Origin: Bacteroidales bacterium
GTDB lineage: Bacteria > Bacteroidota > Bacteroidia > Bacteroidales > UBA3824
DNA length: 64,000 nucleotides
NCBI GenBank assembly: GCA_017417315.1
Contig: JAFPZK010000068.1
Location: 69,104 to 133,103, forward strand
Direction: 5' to 3'
Below are positions 28,939-37,215 of the stretch, in pieces. The notes beneath the pieces are model-generated. The model was given only the letters and a program-made list of their open reading frames with translations. It did not search any database and was not told the origin of the DNA. The first letter of the stretch is position 1. The number at the start of each line of letters is the position of its first letter. A program made the position numbers and the translations under genes.

Positions 28939-30933
28939 TTATCTTATTTTTATGCCTTTTACCGGCTGATTGTTTGAATCTAAAAATCTGACACAAAAAT
29001 CACTCATTCCCGGACCGTTAATAATTGCTCCAGAAAGAACGTTTAAGCCTTTCTTTAAAGTTATGCGTTTTGACACGCAGTCATCTTTCACCATACGGCG
29101 GTCGCCGGACATCAAAAGGATTTCTTCGTCGTTCAACCACCACATAGAAGCAGAATTGCTACCGGCTGCAAAACGCACGTTTTCAAAGTCTTGGTCGCAC
29201 TCAATTAAAGTAATAACTGAAAACATAACTCCGTAAACATGCTTTTTGTAACTCTCGGCAAAACGAAACAATTTTACGTTGTAATTCTCACTGTCTAATT
29301 TATGACGAACCAAAGTTTGGTCTTTATATTTTACCTTTTCATTATCAACGGGTGAATTTGTAAAAAGTTTACGAAAATCAGTTTCGTAAAAAACTTCTTT
29401 TAGATACGAATCCGTGAAAACAGCGTTTGTGGGATTCTCTTTGTTGACAGGCTCTAACAAAAACCAACGTCTGATAAAACCGTCATTGTCCGGCGCAGCA
29501 ACGCCTACCGAAGGCTTTGAAAAGTATTTTTCGCGATTTTTAAACTGCAAATTGTCAATACTCAAACCGCCTTGATCGGTCGTAATATAAAGGTCTGTAA
29601 CGCCTTTCGGAGTGTATTCAAGCGGTGCGGTAACGGTGAGCCATTGTCCGCTGTAATCCCTCTTAAACTGTCCTTCCGTTATGCAGACAACTTTGAAATC
29701 AGCGATAACTTTGCCTTTCGCAGACTTTTCCCTGACAACAAAATGCGTGTTTTTGTCGGCTTTGACGTTAGCGGTGAGATAACCATCGCTGACAGCAGAA
29801 AAATCAACGTCGTTGAAGGTTATAAAACTGCCCTTTTTCGGTAAAGAAACTTCCCAGCCCTTAAATTTGTCTTCCGTATCCAAAAACTTGATTGTTACAT
29901 CGTTAGAGGCTGTTGAATAACGGTCTACTTCAAGTTTTGAAAGTGCGTTGGCAATGCCTACTCCGCGTAAGGTCGGTTTTATTTCCTTAATCGTGCCGTC
30001 AGGATTGAAATATAATTTTTCTATCCTTGCGCTGCGGCGTTTGTCATCGTTAGGAGAAAAATCGTTATGATGATAGAAAAAGTACCACTGACCTTTGTAA
30101 TTAATGATTGAATGATGATTTGTCCAACAACCGTTAGCATGTTCCGCCATAATCACACCTTTATATGTGTACGGCCCCATAGGATTTTTACTCATGGCGT
30201 ATCCGATAACCTCTGTATTATTTCTAACGTAAGGGTATGTGAGGTAGTAGTTGCCGTTATACTCAAAAGCAAAAGGACCTTCCGCCTGACGGTTAGGCAG
30301 GTCTTTCAGACAGTTAACGCCTTTCATTTCTATTTCATGGTCGCCGAATTTTACTTTTTCTGACGGGGTGTCGTCGGCAAGTTCTATCATGTTGTCTTTG
30401 AGTTTTGCGCAACGTCCCGCTCCCCAAAATATATAAGCGTTGCCGTCAGAGGCTAAAAGTACACAAGGGTCAATACCGTTGATGCCTTTGATGTTTTCTT
30501 TTAACGGTGTGTAAGGCCCTTCGGGTTTGTCTGCGATTGCTACACCGACACCGAATCCCATACCGTCTTTTACAACGTTAGGAAAATAAAAATAATATTT
30601 GCCGTTACGGTATACGCAATCAGGTGCCCACATACTGTAACCGTTAGGATTTCCCCAAGGAACGTCTTTTTGAGTAAGAATTACGCCGTGGTCAGTCCAT
30701 TCAGTAAGGTTGTCTGACGAAAAAACATGGTAATCCTCCATACAAAACCAGTTAGGTCTCATGCCTTGCGGTAGAGGCGACGGTTGTAAAATGTCATGCG
30801 AGGGAAACAAATAAACTTTTCCGTTGAAAACCCTCGCCGTAGGGTCGGCGGTAAACTGAGTGTTAATAATCGGGTTTTGAGCCGAAAGTCCGAGCGGCAA
30901 CATCAACAAAGCCGCTGATAAAAGTCTTTTCAT
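28939..30933 (-). CDS. GH43 glycosidase with CBM6-like module
   Basis: 664 aa with signal peptide (LGLSAQ). GH43 propeller: base Asp30 (FTADPT), Asp155 (NGIDPCVL), acid Glu218 (QAEGPF), in a typical order. Residues about 345-470 resemble a CBM6-type beta-sandwich (LDTEDKFKGWEVSLP .. LYITTDQGGLSIDNLQF), often seen in xylan/arabinan enzymes. The last 170 residues are a further beta domain of unknown kind. It is expressed with the esterase gene 14 bp upstream. The esterase partner suggests an esterified arabinoxylan or pectic side chain as substrate. Confidence 0.88.
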   Translation of the reverse strand: MKRLLSAALLMLPLGLSAQNPIINTQFTADPTARVFNGKVYLFPSHDILQPSPLPQGMRPNWFCMEDYHVFSSDNLTEWTDHGVILTQKDVPWGNPNGYSMWAPDCVYRNGKYYFYFPNVVKDGMGFGVGVAIADKPEGPYTPLKENIKGINGIDPCVLLASDGNAYIFWGAGRCAKLKDNMIELADDTPSEKVKFGDHEIEMKGVNCLKDLPNRQAEGPFAFEYNGNYYLTYPYVRNNTEVIGYAMSKNPMGPYTYKGVIMAEHANGCWTNHHSIINYKGQWYFFYHHNDFSPNDDKRRSARIEKLYFNPDGTIKEIKPTLRGVGIANALSKLEVDRYSTASNDVTIKFLDTEDKFKGWEVSLPKKGSFITFNDVDFSAVSDGYLTANVKADKNTHFVVREKSAKGKVIADFKVVCITEGQFKRDYSGQWLTVTAPLEYTPKGVTDLYITTDQGGLSIDNLQFKNREKYFSKPSVGVAAPDNDGFIRRWFLLEPVNKENPTNAVFTDSYLKEVFYETDFRKLFTNSPVDNEKVKYKDQTLVRHKLDSENYNVKLFRFAESYKKHVYGVMFSVITLIECDQDFENVRFAAGSNSASMWWLNDEEILLMSGDRRMVKDDCVSKRITLKKGLNVLSGAIINGPGMSDFCVRFLDSNNQPVKGIKIR

Positions 30934-30947
30934 AATTGTCTATTGTT

Positions 30948-31871
30948 TTATTTTTTAATGCCCGCTTGTTCTTTAAAAAACTCGGTCATCTTTTTATAAG
31001 TATCTTCGTTGAAAGTTATCGGTCCGTGTTGACCGTTAGGAACGGTGATAAATTCTTTCAACGCACCTTTCTTTTTTAATTCTTCTGACAAATTTACGCT
31101 TTGACAATAAGGTACAACGTTGTCAGCATCGCCGTGAATTACAAGAAATTGCGGCGTGTTCTTGCTTTTTGCAACGTATGTTACGGGACTGATAAAGTCG
31201 ATTTTGTCGGGATTGTCTTTCGGTGCGCCGCCAATAAGAACAGCCTCAGGTGATTTTTCATCGTTGAAAGTTTCGCAGTTGTGCATGTGTGCCATATCAA
31301 CAGGTCCGAACCAGTCAACAACGGCATTAACATCACTCGAAACATTTAAATTGCCGCCGATGTTGCCTTCAAGTTCTTTTGAACCGTTAGTTACTCCTGC
31401 CATTGCAGAAAGATGTCCGCCCGAAGAAAAACCTGTTATGCCGATAAACGACGGATCAATGTTGTATTTTTTTGCGTTAGCGCGGATAAAACGGATTGCA
31501 CCTTTTACGTCCTCAATTTGCGCCGGAAATTTAGCGTCAGTACTTGAACGGTGATTTAAACAGACAACAGCAAAACCCGCATCAATCAAGGGTTTACCTA
31601 AGGAGAAATAAGTTATTCCCTTCATGTTGTTAGAAAACCATGCCGAACCGTAAATGGCGATAACGGCTTTGTAAGTTTTTTCGCCCGTTTTGGGAAGATA
31701 AATGTCCAAACGGTGTGCTTCCAAATCGTCGCCGGCATAATTAATGTCCTTGAAATCAGGCTCTACGGGAGCAGGAAAATTTCCGAATCCGGCATGGAAA
31801 TCCGGCTGTTGCGCTTTCAAAAAGGTCATAACGCAAAATGAAAGCAAAATCGTAAAAAATATTTTTTTCAT
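30948..31871 (-). CDS. Secreted alpha/beta-hydrolase carbohydrate esterase (BD-FAE-like)
   Basis: 307 aa with signal peptide (MTFLKAQ). Nucleophile elbow GFSSGG puts Ser149 as nucleophile. VIHGDADNVVP carries the Asp, and NGQHGP near residue 288 the His. It has the lid-less fold of acetyl-xylan/feruloyl esterases and the BD-FAE group found in PULs. The expected role is removal of acetyl or feruloyl groups so that the GH43 partner can act. First gene of a two-gene operon. Confidence 0.85.
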   Translation of the reverse strand: MKKIFFTILLSFCVMTFLKAQQPDFHAGFGNFPAPVEPDFKDINYAGDDLEAHRLDIYLPKTGEKTYKAVIAIYGSAWFSNNMKGITYFSLGKPLIDAGFAVVCLNHRSSTDAKFPAQIEDVKGAIRFIRANAKKYNIDPSFIGITGFSSGGHLSAMAGVTNGSKELEGNIGGNLNVSSDVNAVVDWFGPVDMAHMHNCETFNDEKSPEAVLIGGAPKDNPDKIDFISPVTYVAKSKNTPQFLVIHGDADNVVPYCQSVNLSEELKKKGALKEFITVPNGQHGPITFNEDTYKKMTEFFKEQAGIKK

Positions 31872-31929
31872 TACTCAAAATGTTTTTGTTATTAATTTTG
31901 TTTGTAAAAGTAGTGGTTTTTGTTAAAAT

Positions 31930-31966
31930 AATTTTACGTTTTTGTTTCAAATTTTTACGTTTTGGT
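31930..31966 (-). promoter_or_regulatory. 21-bp spaced direct repeat upstream of esterase-GH43 operon
   Basis: TTTTACGTTTT occurs twice on the plus strand, with the ACG cores at 31936 and 31957, exactly 21 bp apart. It lies just beyond a TACTTTTAC -7-like box (minus strand, near 31906-31914). The motif differs in sequence from the TTTGGAC repeats but has the same spacing, so it may serve a different AraC-type regulator. Confidence 0.4.
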
Positions 31967-32244
31967 TACATTAATTGATTTTTTATCAAAAAATAAAGCC
32001 CTCCGCACCACAGGATTAATGCCGCGTATGTAACCAAGAAGTAACTGATTTTACGGCATTTATGTCTGATGATGTACATTGTCGGCAGCATAAAAAAGAC
32101 TCCGCCTAAAAATTCTAAGACGTGAAGAGTAAATTCTTTTATCCGCCATTTTTCGTGAGTTGCCTTGTATTTGTCAGTGCACAAAAATATGATGCCGATA
32201 ATTCCTACAACAAGAAGGTATAATGCTAAATATTTCATAATCAT
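31966..32244 (-). CDS. DUF1294-like small membrane protein
   Basis: About 92 aa, with three to four hydrophobic segments (YLALYLLVVGIIGIIFLC, HVLEFLGGVFFMLPTMYI, ISYFLVTYAALILWCGGLYFLI). The pattern DKxxA..WRIxExxLHxLxxxGG is that of DUF1294 inner-membrane proteins of unknown function. The ATG at 32244 overlaps the folA stop in an ATGA; an ATG at 32238 is the alternative. A longer frame starting at 32331 lies wholly inside folA and is rejected. Confidence 0.8.
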   Translation of the reverse strand: MIMKYLALYLLVVGIIGIIFLCTDKYKATHEKWRIKEFTLHVLEFLGGVFFMLPTMYIIRHKCRKISYFLVTYAALILWCGGLYFLIKNQLM

Positions 32245-32744
32245 CTTATCCTTTCGTAAACGGCAAAAAAATACGGGTATTCGTTTTTCTCGTCGGCTTT
32301 GAACTCGTCTGAAACCGAATTTATGCGCCAATAGTCGATGTCGATTTCGGGGAAAAAAGCGTCGGCATCTTCAAAAGTGTGGCGTATGCTCGTTAAATAA
32401 ATTTTGTCGGCAATATCAAAAAAATGCTTGTAAATTTCTTGTCCGCCGATAACGAAACATTTTTCGCAATTTTTTATAACGCGCAAATTCATAACCTCGT
32501 CAATGCTGTTGCAAGAGATGGCGTTGTCGAAAATTTTTTCTTCGTCCCGTGTTAAAACGATGTTTACGCGGTTCGGTAATGCTCCTTTTGGAAGCGAATC
32601 AAAAGTTTTTCTGCCCATTATGACGGGGTGTCCCGTGGTGAGTTCCTTAAAATTTTTCATATCGCCCGACAACCGACACAACAAACGGTTATCTTTGCCG
32701 ATTGCATTTTTTTCGTCAACGGCAACTATTAAACAAAGTTCCAT
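32241..32744 (-). CDS. folA: Dihydrofolate reductase
   Basis: 167 aa. It reduces dihydrofolate with NADPH. Signature LCLIVAVDEKNAIGKDNRLLCRLSGDMKNFK includes the Met20-type loop and the active-site acid at about residue 28. PVIMGRKTFDSLP is the NADPH-binding strand, and FVIGGQEIY carries the Gly-Gly pair. It is translationally coupled to the DUF1294-like gene by a 4-bp overlap. Confidence 0.96.
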   Translation of the reverse strand: MELCLIVAVDEKNAIGKDNRLLCRLSGDMKNFKELTTGHPVIMGRKTFDSLPKGALPNRVNIVLTRDEEKIFDNAISCNSIDEVMNLRVIKNCEKCFVIGGQEIYKHFFDIADKIYLTSIRHTFEDADAFFPEIDIDYWRINSVSDEFKADEKNEYPYFFAVYERIR

Positions 32745-32828
32745 TTAAATTTCCTTTTTTTTTTAAAATTCAGCGCAAAGTTAAAAAGATTTTTTAGTTT
32801 TTTCTTTGCTGAAAAGAAAGATTTTTTT

Positions 32829-32942
32829 AGAAAATTATTTCGCCGCAAAAGGGTATTTTTAGTTAATTGCGGCGAAATAATTTTGAAATTATTTCGCCGC
32901 AATTAGTATTTTTTGTATATTTGTGGCGAAATAATTTTGAAC
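32829..32942. repeat. 54-bp tandem palindromic repeat in the promoter of the first DUF234 ATPase
   Basis: ATTATTTCGCCGCAA appears at 32834 and again at 32888 (54 bp apart). Each copy is followed by its inverse, TTGCGGCGAAATAAT and TTTGTGGCGAAATAAT. The second unit ends 4 bp before the start codon, so a bound protein would block transcription or translation initiation. Confidence 0.85.
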
Positions 32943-32945
32943 AAG

Positions 32946-34391
32946 ATGAGAGAGTTTATTGTAGGTAGAGAATTAGAACAGAGTAAGTTACAAGATTTGT
33001 ATAACTCAAAACAAGCAGAATTTTTAGTCGTTTACGGACGAAGAAGAACGGGAAAAACTTTTCTTTTAAGAGAATATTTTGAAAAGGATTTTACGTTTTT
33101 TCATACGGCGTTGTCCCCGTTTGAAATGGCAGATAATGCCGAACTTTTAGCAAAACAACAACTCAGAAAATTCGCCGATACGCTCAGAGCATACGGAAGT
33201 TTGATACCGGGCGTTCCCGAAGATTGGTTTGAGGCTTTTGATAGACTTAAAGAACTGATTTTGAGGAAGTCAAAGCGTAAACGTCTTGTCGTTTTTATTG
33301 ACGAATTGCCGTGGTTAGATACTCCGCGTTCAAATTTTATAACCGCATTTGAACATTTTTGGAATGGTTTCGGAGCTGGACAACACAATTTGTTTTTAAT
33401 TGTCTGCGGTTCGGCTACTTCGTGGATTTCCAATAAGTTGCTGAATAATACGGGCGGACTTTACGGACGTTCAACGTGTGAAATGCAAATCGTGCCGTTT
33501 ACGCTAAAAGAATGCGAAAAATTCTATCAGAAAAAAGGCATTGTTCTCGACCGGTATGACCAACTGCAAGCGTATATGATTACCGGCGGCATTCCGTATT
33601 ATATGTCGTATTTCCAGAAGGGTCTTAGTCTTGCGCAAAATATTGACCAACTGTTTTTTTTCTCTGACGGAAAACTCGTCAACGAATTTGAAAGACTTTA
33701 CGGCTCATTGTTTGTTGATTCAGAGAAATATATGGCGGTTGTAAAGGCTTTGAGTACACGTCGCGAAGGTCTTACCCGCAAAGAAATCGCTGAAAAACTT
33801 TCGCTAAATTCGGGCGGCGGTCTGACGGAAATTTTGCGCGGACTTCAAGCAAGTAATTTTATTATTTCTTACACATATTTTGGTGCCTCGTCGAGGGATA
33901 CAAGATATAAATTAGTTGATTTGTTCTCACTTTTTTATTTGTATTTCAACGACTTGCCTAAAACTCACAACCGTAGTTTTTGGGCTGACAATCTCAATTC
34001 GCCGCAGTTGAATGCTTGGCGCGGTTATGCGTTTGAAGAGGTTTGTTATGTTCATCAAGACCAAATAAAACATGCACTTGGAATCAGCGGCGTTCAAACC
34101 GAGATAATGCCGTGGCGAAAAACTTCAACGCCGGGTGTTCAGATAGATATGCTCATCAATCGTGATGACCGTGTAATAAACGTTTGTGAAATTAAATTTT
34201 CAAACGGAATGTACACTATAACAAAGGATTATGATTTGAAACTTCGTCAAAAAGTTGAAGTCTTTATGACCGAAACCAAAATCAAAAAGAATCCGCATTT
34301 AACGCTCATCACAACTTACGGCTTAACACCAAACGAATACAGCGGACACGTTCAAAAATGTATCACGATGGATAGTTTGTTTGAAGGGTGA
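32946..34391 (+). CDS. AAA ATPase with DUF234 PD-(D/E)xK-like domain (first copy)
   Basis: 481 aa from the ATG at 32946, giving MREFIVGREL; the frame extends 33 bp further into the palindromic repeats. Walker A YGRRRTGKTFLL is near residue 30, Walker B VFIDELPWLD near 120. A winged-helix segment (GLTRKEIAEKLSLNSGGGLTEIL) lies about 275-310. The C-terminal DUF234 domain has VQIDMLINRDDRVINVCEIKFS, a D..ExK nuclease-like core. These ATPases are common and multicopy in Bacteroidota and archaea; their function is not established. It is 43 percent or more similar by eye to the ATPase at 43223-44665 in the motif blocks. Confidence 0.88.
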   Translation: MREFIVGRELEQSKLQDLYNSKQAEFLVVYGRRRTGKTFLLREYFEKDFTFFHTALSPFEMADNAELLAKQQLRKFADTLRAYGSLIPGVPEDWFEAFDRLKELILRKSKRKRLVVFIDELPWLDTPRSNFITAFEHFWNGFGAGQHNLFLIVCGSATSWISNKLLNNTGGLYGRSTCEMQIVPFTLKECEKFYQKKGIVLDRYDQLQAYMITGGIPYYMSYFQKGLSLAQNIDQLFFFSDGKLVNEFERLYGSLFVDSEKYMAVVKALSTRREGLTRKEIAEKLSLNSGGGLTEILRGLQASNFIISYTYFGASSRDTRYKLVDLFSLFYLYFNDLPKTHNRSFWADNLNSPQLNAWRGYAFEEVCYVHQDQIKHALGISGVQTEIMPWRKTSTPGVQIDMLINRDDRVINVCEIKFSNGMYTITKDYDLKLRQKVEVFMTETKIKKNPHLTLITTYGLTPNEYSGHVQKCITMDSLFEG

Positions 34392-35747
34392 TTACACTAC
34401 TGCTGCCATATATAATGGTAAATACAGTATTCCGTTTTCAACCTTTAAATCTCCCGTGTGAAAAAGTATCGGAGTATCAAGATATTCAGGATACTTTTTG
34501 CTAAATTTATCCAACGAAACGTGCGTATATCTTGTAGTGGATTTTACTTCCACGGGAATAATATTATGGCGATTTGTCAGCAACTTTTTTGAAAGCAAAA
34601 AATCAATTTCGATTCTGTTTTCCGCAACTTTGTCAGACGAAGTAAAGAAAAACAGACTATGTCCGTTTGCTTTAAACATCTGGGCTACAATATTTTCAAC
34701 CAACATTCCTTTGTTGAATTCAAGTTTGTCTAAAATCAATTTTTTGTATAATTGCTCCCTCTGAATAGTTTCGGTATCAAAAGCCGTAGAAATCAACAAA
34801 CCCGTATCGCAAAAATAACATTTCATGGTTGTACGGTCGGTATTAAGCCTTAATCCTATATTCGGCTCGGTAGAATTGTAGCAGACATTAATAATTTTTG
34901 CATCGTCAAGCCAAAAAAAGGCATCTTCGTAATCGCGCATTTTAACATTGCTGCCGAGAGCCGAAAGTCGAAATTTTTTCTCGTGTTTTTGAAGTTGAGA
35001 CGGTATTTCGTCAAAAATTCTTGTAACTTTTGTTTCCGCTTCAAAGGCATATTTTGAAATGTCTTCACGGTAAAGCCTTATAATATTGCGCTTTACCCTG
35101 TCAACAGAATCAAAATCCTTGGTAGCAACATATTCTGATACTGCTTGCGGCATTCCGCCAATCACCATATATTGTCTTAAATAATCCATACCCTTACGGT
35201 GAAGACTGCCCAGAGATGTTTTTTTTGCATAACAATCCCGTATGAAATCCATAAACATATCGTCGCCCAACGCCCAAAGAAACTCCTCTAAATCCATTGG
35301 AAACATTTCCAAATGTTCTTCTTCTGACGGAATTACGATGTCTTTGACGTTTCTTTTTATCGAAATCAGCGAGCCTGTTTCGATGTAATCATACCTATGG
35401 TCTTTGACAAGATATTTTATTGCAGCACGGGCTTTCGGATATTGTTGAATTTCGTCAAAAACAATAACGGAATTTCTTTCGTAGAGTTTAACACCGTAAT
35501 AGAGAGAAAGCCGCATAAAAAAGTCGTCTCTTTTATTTAGATAATGGTCAAAAATGTCCTGTAAATCCTCAGCCATATCGTTGAAATCCACAATGATATA
35601 CGATTTGTATTCATTTTTTGCGAATTTTTCAACGATGTAACTTTTTCCTATACGTCTTGCCCCTTCTATTAAGACGGCGGTATGCCCGTTTGACTTATTT
35701 TTCCAGTCAAGTAATTTTTTATAAATTTTCCTCCTCATAATCAACAA
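34392..35747 (-). CDS. AAA ATPase of the DUF4143 type
   Basis: 451 aa (an ATG at 35738 is also possible). Walker A LIEGARRIGKSYIVEKFA is near residues 27-44 and Walker B VIVFDEIQQYPKA near 93. The C-terminal DUF4143 part has the nuclease-like IEIDFLLSKK..IIPVEVKS (D..ExK). The family is widespread and often duplicated; the cellular role is unknown. It is convergent with the DUF234 ATPase, the two stops abutting with no gap. Upstream is a 34-bp triple repeat. Confidence 0.88.
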   Translation of the reverse strand: MLIMRRKIYKKLLDWKNKSNGHTAVLIEGARRIGKSYIVEKFAKNEYKSYIIVDFNDMAEDLQDIFDHYLNKRDDFFMRLSLYYGVKLYERNSVIVFDEIQQYPKARAAIKYLVKDHRYDYIETGSLISIKRNVKDIVIPSEEEHLEMFPMDLEEFLWALGDDMFMDFIRDCYAKKTSLGSLHRKGMDYLRQYMVIGGMPQAVSEYVATKDFDSVDRVKRNIIRLYREDISKYAFEAETKVTRIFDEIPSQLQKHEKKFRLSALGSNVKMRDYEDAFFWLDDAKIINVCYNSTEPNIGLRLNTDRTTMKCYFCDTGLLISTAFDTETIQREQLYKKLILDKLEFNKGMLVENIVAQMFKANGHSLFFFTSSDKVAENRIEIDFLLSKKLLTNRHNIIPVEVKSTTRYTHVSLDKFSKKYPEYLDTPILFHTGDLKVENGILYLPLYMAAVV

Positions 35748-35751
35748 TTTG

Positions 35752-35846
35752 CACCATTTCGAGGTTTAGTACTATACTGATTACACACCATTTCGAGGTT
35801 TAGTGTAGTACTAATTACACACCATTTCGAGATTAACGGTGCAATA
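35752..35846. repeat. Three 34-bp direct repeats in the promoter of the DUF4143 ATPase
   Basis: CACCATTTCGAG starts at 35752, 35786 and 35820. The first two continue with GTTTAGT and end in ATTACA, so the period is exactly 34 bp. The array ends 5 bp from the TTG/ATG start region of the ATPase gene. Confidence 0.88.
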
Positions 35847-35951
35847 TTAGGAAATATTTTTGATTTTTTCAAAAAAAACATTTCTCCTTTTTTTGGAAAG
35901 AATCTTGTTTTTTTATTATCTTGCACAAAAAAATTAAATTAACAATCAATT

Positions 35952-36713
35952 ATGGATAATCAAGAAGAAAATATTTCACGCCGCGATGCCATAAAAAAAA
36001 TGGGTACAGTAGCGGCAACAGCAGCAGTCGCAACTGTCAGCACAAGTGCGCTCGCTTCGTGCGCAGAGGCGGCAGGAATCAACGTTCACGACCTTAAAGT
36101 GCTGTTAATCAACGGTAGCGCAAGACGTAACGGAAATACTTTCACAATGCTGAGCGAAATAGCCGCTCAACTAAAAAAACACAATATCGACAGCGAAATC
36201 GCTCAACTCGGTAACCGTCCCGTAAGAGGCTGCGTGGCGTGCGGACAATGTCATGCTCAAAATCTCGGAAAATGCGTTTTTGATGACGATGTTTGTAATC
36301 AGTTAATCGAAAAAATGGGCGAATGTGATGCCCTAATTGTAGGCTCGCCCGTGTATTACGGTCAGCCCGCAGGACAAGTATTGTCGGTGATTCAAAGAAT
36401 GGGATTTGCCGGCGGTGCTAAAATGCAAGGCAAACCCGCCGCAGCGGTAACGGTTTGCCGTAGGGGAGGGGCAACGGCTGCGTTTCAGACGTTACAAATG
36501 CCGTTTCAAATGCTTAATATGCCGATAGTTACATCGCAATATTGGAATATAGGTTACGGAATGACCGAAGGTGAAGTTTCAAAAGACGATGAAGGGCTTC
36601 AAACAATGCGCACTCTTGCTGACAATATGGCGTATATGCTTAAACAATTTGCCTCAGGCACGGCAAAATTCCCCGAAAGAGAAAGAGGTAAGTTTACTAA
36701 TTTTATAAGGTAG
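35952..36713 (+). CDS. Tat-exported iron-sulfur flavoprotein-like NAD(P)H reductase
   Basis: 253 aa. The N-terminus has a twin-arginine-like motif (SRRDAIKKMG) followed by an Ala-rich hydrophobic stretch and SCAEAA, so a Tat signal, possibly with lipidation at Cys37. The body is a flavodoxin fold: LLINGSARRNGNTFTML (FMN phosphate loop, about 51-67) and VGSPVYYGQPAG. Cysteines CVACGQC followed by a fourth Cys seven residues on match the compact C-x2-C-x2-C-x4-7-C motif of Isf-type flavoproteins, so an Fe-S cluster is likely. The redox partner is unknown. It precedes the REP-like element and the leader of CRISPR array 1. Confidence 0.8.
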   Translation: MDNQEENISRRDAIKKMGTVAATAAVATVSTSALASCAEAAGINVHDLKVLLINGSARRNGNTFTMLSEIAAQLKKHNIDSEIAQLGNRPVRGCVACGQCHAQNLGKCVFDDDVCNQLIEKMGECDALIVGSPVYYGQPAGQVLSVIQRMGFAGGAKMQGKPAAAVTVCRRGGATAAFQTLQMPFQMLNMPIVTSQYWNIGYGMTEGEVSKDDEGLQTMRTLADNMAYMLKQFASGTAKFPERERGKFTNFIR

Positions 36714-36736
36714 AGGAGGAAATTAATGTCATTTGG

Positions 36737-36838
36737 TATCAGGTGGTCGTTTACATCGAATGACCATTTATTCCGGGGGTTCACACCCCCGTCTAATGGC
36801 TTTCGCCACTCTCGTGGCTTGGATTCTGCTGCCTGATA
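36737..36838. repeat. REP-like palindromic element upstream of CRISPR leader 1
   Basis: Outer arms TATCAGG (36737-36743) and CCTGATA (36832-36838) enclose a strong inner hairpin CGGGGG-TTCACA-CCCCCG (36774-36791). It fills most of the gap between the flavoprotein gene and the leader. Confidence 0.6.
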
Positions 36839-36851
36839 AAATGATACACTG

Positions 36852-37215
36852 CGAGTAATTTTTTTGAAAAAAACTTCAAAAAAATTTGGTTAGAAAAAAA
36901 TCATTTTTTATTTTTACAACCGTAAAAGTTGATATGTTCTTTGTCATATTGAACAAGGATATTTTTTAAAAAAAGTCTTAGATGCAAAGTATGGGTTTGA
37001 AAACCACGGCAATACAACTTCCGTGTTAATTTTTAACGAAAATGAAGTATTTTTTTAGGTTTTGACGGAAATTCGTTCCAAAAATGGTAGCCGAACTTTA
37101 CAAAAAATGTAAAGTTTACTATCACGGAAAGGGGTTAAAATTTCTTAAAATCCTTTAAAATGCTGTTAAAATAGAACCCTAACTCTCTGACACTCTGACA
37201 GTACCAAAATTACCT
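36852..37215 (+). promoter_or_regulatory. CRISPR leader 1
   Basis: About 360 bp, closely similar to the leaders before arrays 2 and 3. A promoter pair TTTG (36885-36888) and TATTTTTA (36909-36916), 20 bp apart, fits the Bacteroidota consensus and directs transcription into the array. Conserved hairpins include CACGG..CCGTG near 37020 and AACTTTACA-AAAAA-TGTAAAGTT (37094-37116). Next to the first repeat, CTCTCTGACACTCTGACAG forms an inverted repeat with the repeat's first 9 bases. Confidence 0.85.

Noticed and set aside
35741..35926. 61-aa ORF through the 34-bp repeats
   Set aside because: It owes its length to the repeat period and has no start context or homology.
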